DNA of 5,983 bases. It comes from Sulfurovum sp. (GTDB taxonomy: Bacteria > Campylobacterota > Campylobacteria > Campylobacterales > Sulfurovaceae). Location of the stretch: positions 1-5,983 of the forward strand of contig JAUXGC010000077.1 in the NCBI GenBank assembly GCA_030622375.1, in the 5' to 3' direction. Both the position numbers and the translations under genes were made by a program. Numbering within the stretch: the first letter of the stretch is position 1; every line of letters starts with the position of its first letter. The notes below the pieces were generated by a model. That model was given only the letters and a program-made list of their open reading frames with translations. It ran no database searches and had not been told where the DNA came from. Positions 1 through 5,344 of the stretch are shown here, piece by piece.

Positions 1-1122
1 ATAGCCATTGATGTGCATTTACTTTCTATGTCTGCGACGCCTATACCTCGGTCACTTAACCTTGCTATGTCGGATGTGAAAAGTTTTTCAGAAATCCTTA
101 CGCCTCCTACCGAGCGTCAAGGTGTAAGAACTTTTGTAAAAAGTTATGATGACAAAGTGATTAAAGAAGCTATTTTAAGAGAAATGCGTCGTGGTGGACA
201 GATATTTTATGTGTTTAACTCCATAGCAGGGATAAAAGAGAAGAAAAAAGTTTTACTTGAAATTATTCCTAAACTTCGCATTGCAGTGCTGCACTCCAAA
301 ATCTCTGCCAAAGAAACAGAAGAGGAGATGATGTTATTTGAAGATGGTGAGTATGATGTGCTGCTTTCTACTTCCATAGTGGAGTCAGGAATACATATGC
401 CACATGCTAACACTATGATAGTCGATGGTGCAGATAGTTTTGGTATAGCAGACTTGCACCAGCTTCGAGGTCGTGTAGGACGTGGAGGAAAAGAGGGGTA
501 TTGCTACTTTATGGTGACCGATAAAGAGCGTTTAACAGACAATGCTAAACGGAGACTTCTTGCTCTTGAATCACATTCAGATTTGGGTTCTGGAGCAGTG
601 CTTGCTTTTCATGACCTTGAAATCCGTGGTGGAGGAAACATTATAGGGGAAGCACAGTCTGGACATATTAAGCAGATAGGATACTCTTTATATCTTCGTA
701 TGCTTGAAGATGCCATCCGAGAATTGAGTGGACAAAATAAAGAGATTGCACAACATATAGATATGAAACTCTCCATCAATGCTTATCTCAATGAAGAGCT
801 TATAGAAGAAGATAGATTGCGCCTAGAGCTTTATCGTCGTCTCTCATTATGTGAAAATACTGGAGAAGTTTATGAGATAGAGAGTGAAATAGCAGATCGT
901 TTTGGTAAGCTGGATATGGTTACACGACAGTTTATAGATGTAATGGTAATGAAAGTCTTAGCAAGAGAGAAGGGCATCTCTAAAGTTTCAAGTTACGGAG
1001 AAAATGTTTTTATAGAGTACATAGAAGAGAAGAAAGAGAGAGTAGTCTTAAAGTCAAGAAGTAAAGATGATGATGATATTATTGCTACTGCTATGGGTTA
1101 TTTGAAAAACAGGTTATATTAA
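1..1122 (+). CDS. mfd: Transcription-repair coupling factor Mfd, C-terminal part (5' end outside window)
   Basis: Mfd is a cytoplasmic DNA translocase that pushes stalled RNA polymerase off DNA and recruits the UvrA/UvrB excision machinery. The frame is open from base 1, so the GTG at 13 is an internal Val and not a start. 373 residues are present, roughly the last third to two fifths of a typical Mfd. Visible in order (fragment numbering): helicase motif III SATPIPR (11-17), motif V VESGIHMPHAN (from about 127), motif VI HQLRGRVGRG (153-162), the RecG/Mfd-type translocation region with LEIRGGG (206-212) and GEAQSG, then the C-terminal TRCF (D7) domain from about 255 to the end. SATPIPR together with the TRCF domain separates it from RecG. 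Motif V reads GIHMP where E. coli Mfd has GIDIP. It ends in TAA, 56 bases before moxR, with no hairpin terminator visible, so read-through into the next operon is possible. Confidence 0.96.
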   Translation: MAIDVHLLSMSATPIPRSLNLAMSDVKSFSEILTPPTERQGVRTFVKSYDDKVIKEAILREMRRGGQIFYVFNSIAGIKEKKKVLLEIIPKLRIAVLHSKISAKETEEEMMLFEDGEYDVLLSTSIVESGIHMPHANTMIVDGADSFGIADLHQLRGRVGRGGKEGYCYFMVTDKERLTDNAKRRLLALESHSDLGSGAVLAFHDLEIRGGGNIIGEAQSGHIKQIGYSLYLRMLEDAIRELSGQNKEIAQHIDMKLSINAYLNEELIEEDRLRLELYRRLSLCENTGEVYEIESEIADRFGKLDMVTRQFIDVMVMKVLAREKGISKVSSYGENVFIEYIEEKKERVVLKSRSKDDDDIIATAMGYLKNRLY

Positions 1123-1129
1123 CCTTCAA

Positions 1130-1159
1130 TTAACTTCATACAAGTATACTTTTTATAAC
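1130..1159 (+). promoter_or_regulatory. Candidate sigma70-type promoter for the moxR/bat operon
   Basis: In the mfd-moxR gap, TTAACT (1130-1135) and TATAAC (1154-1159) are separated by 18 bases. They match the TTGACA/TATAAT consensus at 4/6 and 5/6 positions. Transcription would start near 1166, leaving a short leader of about 13 bases ahead of moxR. A second -10-like hexamer, TATACT (1145-1150), lies just upstream but has no good -35. Campylobacterota promoters often lack a clear -35 box and the gap is AT-rich, so chance matches are easy. Confidence 0.3.
1142..1151. promoter_or_regulatory. Perfect 10-bp palindrome, possible operator
   Basis: AAGTATACTT is its own reverse complement. It lies wholly between the candidate -35 and -10 boxes of the moxR promoter, where a repressor or MerR-type activator could sit. 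No regulator is identified from it. Short AT-rich palindromes do occur by chance. Confidence 0.25.
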
Positions 1160-1167
1160 ATAAATTC

Positions 1168-1173
1168 AGGAGA
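1168..1173 (+). promoter_or_regulatory. Ribosome binding site that fixes the TTG start of moxR
   Basis: AGGAGA lies 5 bases before TTG at 1179. The next in-frame ATG is codon 22, inside the conserved N-terminal region and without such a site, so the TTG is the likely start. Confidence 0.75.
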
Positions 1174-1178
1174 AAAGC

Positions 1179-2126
1179 TTGAGTCAAATTGTAGAAAATA
1201 TCAAAACAGAAATCGCTAAAGTGTTAGTAGGACAAGATAAGATGGTTGAAGGACTTTTAACTGGATTAATATGTCGTGGACATATACTTCTTGAGGGCGT
1301 ACCCGGACTTGCTAAAACTACTGCTGTGAATGCTTTAGCTAAGACGCTAGGATTAAATTTTAAGCGAGTGCAGTTTACTCCGGATTTGCTACCTTCTGAT
1401 ATTATAGGTACAGAGATTTATGACCCATCAAATAACTCCTTTAAAATCAAGCAAGGCCCAATATTTACCAACCTTTTACTTGCAGATGAGATTAACCGTG
1501 CCCCTGCTAAAGTACAGTCAGCCCTACTTGAAGTAATGCAGGAGAGACAAGTGACCATAGGAGATGAGACATTTAAGATAGAGCTCCCTTTTTTGGTTAT
1601 GGCAACCCAGAACCCAGTAGAACAAGAAGGTGTATATGAACTTCCCGAAGCACAACTAGATAGATTTATGATGAAGATAGTTGTAGGTTACAATACAAAA
1701 GAGGAAGAGTTAGAGATAGCAAGAAGAGTGGCAAACGACAGTTTTGGCAAGATTGAACAGGTGGCAACTCTTGATGATTTGAAAAAAATACGTGACGAAG
1801 CACTCCAAGTGCATATGGATGAGGAGATAGAGCGTTATATCATTGAACTTGTATCTGCAACTAGAAATCCAAAAGAGTATGGACTTGAAGAGTTAGAGGC
1901 ATATATTGAATTTGGAGCAAGTCCAAGAGCAAGTATCGATATGTATAAAGCTTCACGTGCTATTGCATACCTTAAAGGGCAAGAGTATGTCTCACCTATA
2001 GAGATAGCTTATATCGCTAAAGAGATACTGCGTCACAGAATTATACTCTCTTATGAAGCTGAGGCTGAAGGTGTTACTCAAGATAATATTATAGAAAAAA
2101 TATTAGCATCAGTGCCAATTCCGTAG
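1179..2126 (+). CDS. moxR: MoxR-family AAA+ ATPase
   Basis: This is a cytoplasmic AAA+ ATPase of the MoxR family, 315 residues, normal length. These proteins act as chaperone-like ATPases that assemble or activate partners carrying VWA domains, usually encoded next to them. Motifs: an N-terminal helix with VGQ (17-19), Walker A GVPGLAKTT (40-48), Walker B LLLADE (99-104) followed by INRAP, sensor 1 ATQNP with Asn145, arginine finger LDRF with Arg162, and sensor 2 GASPRA with Arg250, the MoxR lid signature. All catalytic residues appear intact. It starts at TTG, supported by AGGAGA at 1168. It is the first gene of a MoxR-DUF58-DUF4381-VWA-VWA-TPR operon; the next gene begins 9 bases after its TAG stop. 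This places it in the Bat-type MoxR group. What it acts on is not shown by the sequence; the DUF58 and VWA proteins downstream are the obvious candidates. Confidence 0.95.
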   Translation: MSQIVENIKTEIAKVLVGQDKMVEGLLTGLICRGHILLEGVPGLAKTTAVNALAKTLGLNFKRVQFTPDLLPSDIIGTEIYDPSNNSFKIKQGPIFTNLLLADEINRAPAKVQSALLEVMQERQVTIGDETFKIELPFLVMATQNPVEQEGVYELPEAQLDRFMMKIVVGYNTKEEELEIARRVANDSFGKIEQVATLDDLKKIRDEALQVHMDEEIERYIIELVSATRNPKEYGLEELEAYIEFGASPRASIDMYKASRAIAYLKGQEYVSPIEIAYIAKEILRHRIILSYEAEAEGVTQDNIIEKILASVPIP

Positions 2127-2135
2127 GTGTAGAAA

Positions 2136-2963
2136 GTGAATAAGACTATAAAGAAGATAGTTCTTAAAACCAAAAAGCAAGTTTATGGAGATATGCTTGG
2201 CAACAATGCTTCGATTTTTCAAGGTGAAGGGTTTGAGTTTGCTGAACTTCGTGAATATGTTTATGGTGATGATATACGCAAGATAGACTGGAACACTACA
2301 GCTAAACTAGGTAAGCCTTTTGTCAAGATATATAAAGAGGAGAGAGAGCTTAACGTTACTGTTGTGGCAATGCTTGGAGGCTCTACTTATTTTGGTACGG
2401 TAAAGCAAAAAAGTGAGCTTATAGCTGAAATTACAGGAGTGCTTGGTTTCTCTGCAATTAAGAATTCAGACCTTTTTACATACATGCTTTTTGCAGATAA
2501 ATTATATGAAATAAGCAAACCAAGTAAAAAACTTTTTTCTGTACATAAGGCAGTTGAAGATACAGTAAATTTCAGCCCTATAGGCAAAGAGAGTGACTTT
2601 AAAGCTTTAGTAGAAATGCTCCATAATCGACTTAAAAAGAAAACAATTCTTTTTGTACTTTCAGATTTTATAGGGGATATAGACTTAAAACTACTTAGTA
2701 AAAAGCATGATGTTTTTGCTGTTATGGTTCGTGATAAGTTTGAAGAAAATCCGAGTGAGTTAGGGCATCTTAGACTTATAGATATGGAGAGTAGAAAGAG
2801 TTTTGAAGGCAATATTGATAGTGCAACACTTAAAAATTATAAAAAAGCTTTACACGATAATGATGAAAAACTCTATAAGCAGTTTAAAAAACATGGCATA
2901 AGGTTTACAAAAATTTATACAGATGAAGAGCCTTATATGAAATTGATGAAAAGTATGAGATGA
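2136..2963 (+). CDS. DUF58 domain protein with degenerate MIDAS site
   Basis: A 275-residue protein, slightly short for the family, with no membrane segment, so probably cytoplasmic. The DUF58 signature REYVYGDDIRKIDWN (39-53) is followed by GKPFVKIYKEERE (59-71). The rest has the VWA-like fold expected of DUF58, with a later LFVLSDFIGD strand (172-181). Typical relatives have DxSxS at the first metal motif; here the aligned position reads MLGGS (79-83), so the Asp and first Ser are lost. The usual GTD loop also seems altered (GKESD, 150-154), while Asp177 is kept. It may therefore not bind metal. DUF58 proteins are regularly encoded beside MoxR ATPases and are thought to be partners of them. 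It starts at GTG, with AGGTG (2125-2129) overlapping the moxR stop as the ribosome site. Its TGA stop overlaps an ATG (TGATG), and the following gap to the next gene is unusually long for this operon. Confidence 0.93.
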   Translation: MNKTIKKIVLKTKKQVYGDMLGNNASIFQGEGFEFAELREYVYGDDIRKIDWNTTAKLGKPFVKIYKEERELNVTVVAMLGGSTYFGTVKQKSELIAEITGVLGFSAIKNSDLFTYMLFADKLYEISKPSKKLFSVHKAVEDTVNFSPIGKESDFKALVEMLHNRLKKKTILFVLSDFIGDIDLKLLSKKHDVFAVMVRDKFEENPSELGHLRLIDMESRKSFEGNIDSATLKNYKKALHDNDEKLYKQFKKHGIRFTKIYTDEEPYMKLMKSMR

Positions 2964-3064
2964 TGAGTGTAAATATTATTGGTGTTGTCGGAAGACAACA
3001 CTCTATGGAAACAAACAAATGTAGGGTGTTGTGTCCTCACAACACAAAAGAGAGAGGTGTGTAG
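2963..3064 (+). CDS. Possible 33-codon relay ORF spanning the hairpin pair
   Basis: ATG at 2963 shares its A with the DUF58 stop (TGATG). The frame stays open for 33 codons through both hairpins and ends in TAG at 3062-3064, whose G is the first base of the DUF4381 GTG start (TAGTG). The peptide begins MSVNIIGVVGRQHS and resembles nothing I know. No clear Shine-Dalgarno precedes it, so it would depend on reinitiation by ribosomes finishing DUF58. It may only serve to keep ribosomes moving across the insert, or it may be chance: an open run of this length is not rare. Confidence 0.25.
   Translation: MSVNIIGVVGRQHSMETNKCRVLCPHNTKERGV
2982..3006 (-). repeat. REP-like hairpin 1, inverted copy with degenerate CTAT foot
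   Basis: Arms GTGTTGTC (2982-2989) and GACAACAC (2994-3001) form a perfect 8-bp stem around a GGAA loop. The 3' flank TCTAT (3002-3006) corresponds, on the minus strand, to ATAGA, a degraded GTAGG foot. Read on the minus strand, the 25-base unit matches hairpin 2 (3021-3045) at 19 of 25 positions. No T-run follows, so it does not look like an intrinsic terminator. Confidence 0.7.
3021..3045 (+). repeat. REP-like hairpin 2 with GTAG foot
   Basis: GTAG (3021-3024) plus G precedes a perfect 8-bp stem, GTGTTGTG (3026-3033) and CACAACAC (3038-3045), with loop TCCT. A GTAG or GGAG tetranucleotide at the 5' foot of a short hairpin is the hallmark of REP elements moved by RAYT (TnpA-REP, Y1 HUH) transposases. 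No RAYT gene is in the window. With hairpin 1 it forms an inverted pair separated by 14 bases, like a BIME. Confidence 0.7.
3052..3057 (+). promoter_or_regulatory. Ribosome binding site deciding the DUF4381 start
   Basis: GAGAGG lies 6 bases before GTG at 3064. The longer in-frame option, GTG at 3031, lies inside the stem of hairpin 2 and has no ribosome site, so 3064 is preferred. Confidence 0.65.
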
Positions 3065-3468
3065 TGGATAACAATATTTCAACACAATTAAAAGATATTA
3101 AGCCATTGATAGAGATACCAGATAGTTCTTATTATCTCTATTGGGGTTTTATTATATTTGGAACCCTGCTTCTATTAAGTACTATCTTTTTTATTGCTAA
3201 AAGGTTGTGGGATAACAGAAAAGCAAATCTTGCCAAAGGCTACTTGATAAAACTAAAAGAGATAGATTGGAGAGATACAAAAAAATCTGCATATCAAGCA
3301 ACATACTATGCTAGATTGCTTGCAACAGACGAGAGAAGGGAAAAACTTTTTGAGCAATTAGAGTTAATGCTTGAGCAGTACAAGTATAAAAAAGAGGTTG
3401 AAGAAGTGGATGAAGATACTCGTAACCATTTCAACCTTTTTGTTCGGATAGCCGATGAATCAATTTAG
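3064..3468 (+). CDS. DUF4381-like single-pass membrane protein of the Bat operon
   Basis: A 134-residue protein with the layout of the DUF4381 family: a short N-terminal stretch with LKDIKP and a nearby Pro (IPDS), one strongly hydrophobic segment at about residues 18-43 (from YYLYWGF through FFIAKRL), then a charged, helical cytoplasmic part rich in Lys, Glu and Tyr with YARLLATDERREKL. DUF4381 genes typically lie between DUF58 and the first VWA gene in Bat-type operons, as here. It has no catalytic motif; a membrane adaptor role for the VWA proteins or MoxR is inference. The start is GTG at 3064, set by GAGAGG at 3052; an upstream GTG at 3031 would add 11 residues encoded by the hairpin repeat and is unlikely. 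The 3' end overlaps batA by 14 bases, which suggests translational coupling. The family call rests on layout and context more than on strong motifs. Confidence 0.85.
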   Translation: MDNNISTQLKDIKPLIEIPDSSYYLYWGFIIFGTLLLLSTIFFIAKRLWDNRKANLAKGYLIKLKEIDWRDTKKSAYQATYYARLLATDERREKLFEQLELMLEQYKYKKEVEEVDEDTRNHFNLFVRIADESI

Positions 3469-4372
3469 TTTTGAGTATCCTTTTGTATTGGGATTAATTT
3501 TACTTTTTGTTATCTGTGCCAAATGGTGCAAAGAGAGAAGCAGAGCCATCTATTTCCCTCATGTGGAGCAGTTGTTGGCTCGTAGTGCCAGCAAGAGCTC
3601 TTTTCTTGTGTGGCTAAAGTGGATAGGTATAGTAGCTGTCATTGTGGCTTTGGCTTCACCGGTTATAACTAAAAGTTACAGTAACTCCAAAAAAGAAGGT
3701 AGAGATATAGTGCTCATCATTGATGCGAGTGATTCAATGCGTCAGCGTGGATTTGACTCTAGTGATATTTTTAAAAATAAGTTTGATGTAGTAAAAGAAG
3801 TAGTGGCAGATTTTATAGACAAAAGAGAGAGTGATCGCTTGGGAATGATAACTTTTGCAGATGTGGCATTTATATCCTCCCCGTTAACTTTTGAAAAAGA
3901 TTTTTTAAAAAATATTACACAGATGCAACAGTTAGGTATGGCAGGAAAACGAACAGCGATTAATGATGCTGTTGTGCAAAGCTACAATATTCTCAGTAAA
4001 AGTAAAGCCAAATCTAAAATAGCTATTTTACTTACAGATGGGGTTGATAATATGAGTAAAGTTCCTTTTCCTGAACTTGAAAGTATGATAAAAAAGAGAG
4101 ATATAAAACTATATACTGTTGGCATAGGAAATCAACGTGACTATAATGCCAAATATCTTCAAGCACTTGCAGTTGCAGGAAAAGGTGAAGCTTATGGAGC
4201 AAGAGATGCTTCTATGCTTTCAAAAATTTATGAAGAGATTAATAAACTTGAAGTGACAAAAATAGATGACAAAAAGATAGTGCAATATACCTATTTGTAT
4301 ACTTACCCTCTTTTTTTGGCTATTTTAAGCTTTTTGTTCTTTATTTACTTTAGAACATCGAGGGGAACATAA
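3455..4372 (+). CDS. batA: BatA-like membrane-anchored von Willebrand A protein
   Basis: A 305-residue inner-membrane protein with a VWA domain. Hydrophobic segments lie at about 8-22, 50-68 and 284-299, with the VWA domain between the second and third. The MIDAS metal site is complete: DASDS (Asp90, Ser92, Ser94), Thr167 in GKRTAIND, and Asp195 in LLTDGVDN. The region before the domain has the Pro-containing end of the second helix (ALASPVI) usual in BatA. In Bat operons the two VWA proteins are thought to pair or form a membrane complex served by MoxR; the side of the membrane on which the domain acts is not settled by sequence here. The ATG at 3455 overlaps the previous gene by 14 bases and has only a weak ribosome site (GGAT, 3446-3449), so coupling is likely. 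The stop abuts the batB start. Which of the two VWA genes is called BatA follows gene order. Confidence 0.92.
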   Translation: MNQFSFEYPFVLGLILLFVICAKWCKERSRAIYFPHVEQLLARSASKSSFLVWLKWIGIVAVIVALASPVITKSYSNSKKEGRDIVLIIDASDSMRQRGFDSSDIFKNKFDVVKEVVADFIDKRESDRLGMITFADVAFISSPLTFEKDFLKNITQMQQLGMAGKRTAINDAVVQSYNILSKSKAKSKIAILLTDGVDNMSKVPFPELESMIKKRDIKLYTVGIGNQRDYNAKYLQALAVAGKGEAYGARDASMLSKIYEEINKLEVTKIDDKKIVQYTYLYTYPLFLAILSFLFFIYFRTSRGT

Positions 4373-5344
4373 GTGAGTTTTGTATATCCATATTTGTTTT
4401 GGATACTTGTTATCCCTTTTTTGCTTTTTGCTTTTCTGATTAGCACCAATAAGGAGCAACTTTCTCGTATTTTTGATGAAAAAGTATTAAAGAGACTGAG
4501 TGCAGCAGATGAGAGCATGCCCCTAATGGTACGTAATGTATTGATGTTTACAGCAATTTTCTTAATGATAATTGCTATGGCAAGACCTGTAGTTGAGAGA
4601 GGTGATAAGACTGTAGAGATAAAAGGCTTAACCCTTCTTGTGGGACTTGATATTTCAGGTTCTATGCGCAGTAAAGACCAATATCCTAATCGTTTGGAGT
4701 TTGCTAAAAAGAAAGTACTATCTTTGTTTGAAGTGATGCCAAGTGATGAGATAGCTGTTTTAGCTTTTGCCTATAGCCCTTTTGTTGTAGCTCCTTTTTC
4801 AAGCGATAAAGAGACACTAGCACAAATAGTTGAAGGCGTAGATGACTCTTATATAAATATGGGTTCAACAGATTTTTTAGCACTAGGAGAACTTGCCTCT
4901 TCTCTACTAGAGAAGAAAAAGCCTAAAATTATGGTGCTGTTTAGTGATGGTGGAGATGAAGATGCAATAGCTGGATTTTCAGAATTGCTTAAAGCCAATG
5001 AAATAGACCTATATGTTGTGCTTGTGGGCACAACACAGGGTGCCCCTGTACTAGATGAGAGCGGTAAGCCTTATACTCTTATAGATGGAACCCTTGCCAT
5101 TACTCAGAGAAATGATGCTTTGGGTGAAGTGGCTAAAGCCAATAGTGGAGCTTATGTGGTAGCGACAAGCGGAAAAGAAGATATAGCAAATCTTGTTTCA
5201 GTGATACGAAGTAAATATAAAAATCAACAGCAAGGTAAAGTAAAGATAAAAGATAGGACTGAGATGTTCTATTACCCCTTAGCTGGAGGGATATTTTTAC
5301 TTTTAATTGCTTTGAGTTCTATGCCTAGAAGGAGAAAACGATGA
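4373..5344 (+). CDS. batB: BatB-like membrane-anchored von Willebrand A protein
   Basis: A 323-residue paralogue of the preceding gene with the same plan: hydrophobic segments at about 6-23, 55-70 and 301-316, and a VWA domain between the last two. The MIDAS is complete: DISGS (Asp93, Ser95, Ser97), Thr166 in NMGSTDF, and Asp192 in LFSDGGDE. The stretch after the second helix, MARPVVERG, and the later VGTTQGAPV are typical of BatB. It ends in a basic RRRKR tail after the last helix, consistent with a cytoplasmic C-terminus. In many gammaproteobacteria TPR repeats are fused to the BatB VWA; here the TPR part is a separate downstream gene. The GTG start directly follows the batA TAA, with AGGGGA (4361-4366) six bases upstream. 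Its TGA overlaps the next ATG by four bases (ATGA). An inverted repeat at 5014-5035 lies within the coding sequence. Confidence 0.93.
   Translation: MSFVYPYLFWILVIPFLLFAFLISTNKEQLSRIFDEKVLKRLSAADESMPLMVRNVLMFTAIFLMIIAMARPVVERGDKTVEIKGLTLLVGLDISGSMRSKDQYPNRLEFAKKKVLSLFEVMPSDEIAVLAFAYSPFVVAPFSSDKETLAQIVEGVDDSYINMGSTDFLALGELASSLLEKKKPKIMVLFSDGGDEDAIAGFSELLKANEIDLYVVLVGTTQGAPVLDESGKPYTLIDGTLAITQRNDALGEVAKANSGAYVVATSGKEDIANLVSVIRSKYKNQQQGKVKIKDRTEMFYYPLAGGIFLLLIALSSMPRRRKR

Noticed and set aside
13..15. GTG at 13 as a gene start
   Set aside because: The frame is open upstream to base 1 and the protein begins in the middle of the Mfd helicase domain, so the gene is cut by the window edge.
2387..2812. 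141-codon open frame on the minus strand within the DUF58 gene
   Set aside because: It lies entirely opposite a well-supported DUF58 gene, has no recognisable domain and is explained as a mirror of AT-rich coding sequence.
2982..3045. Intrinsic terminator in the DUF58-DUF4381 gap
   Set aside because: Neither stem is followed by a T-run, the stems are only moderately GC-rich, and the genes on both sides belong to the same conserved operon type.
3031..3063. An 11-residue N-terminal extension of the DUF4381 protein from GTG at 3031
   Set aside because: The codons lie in the hairpin 2 stem, no ribosome site precedes 3031, and GAGAGG is correctly spaced for GTG 3064.
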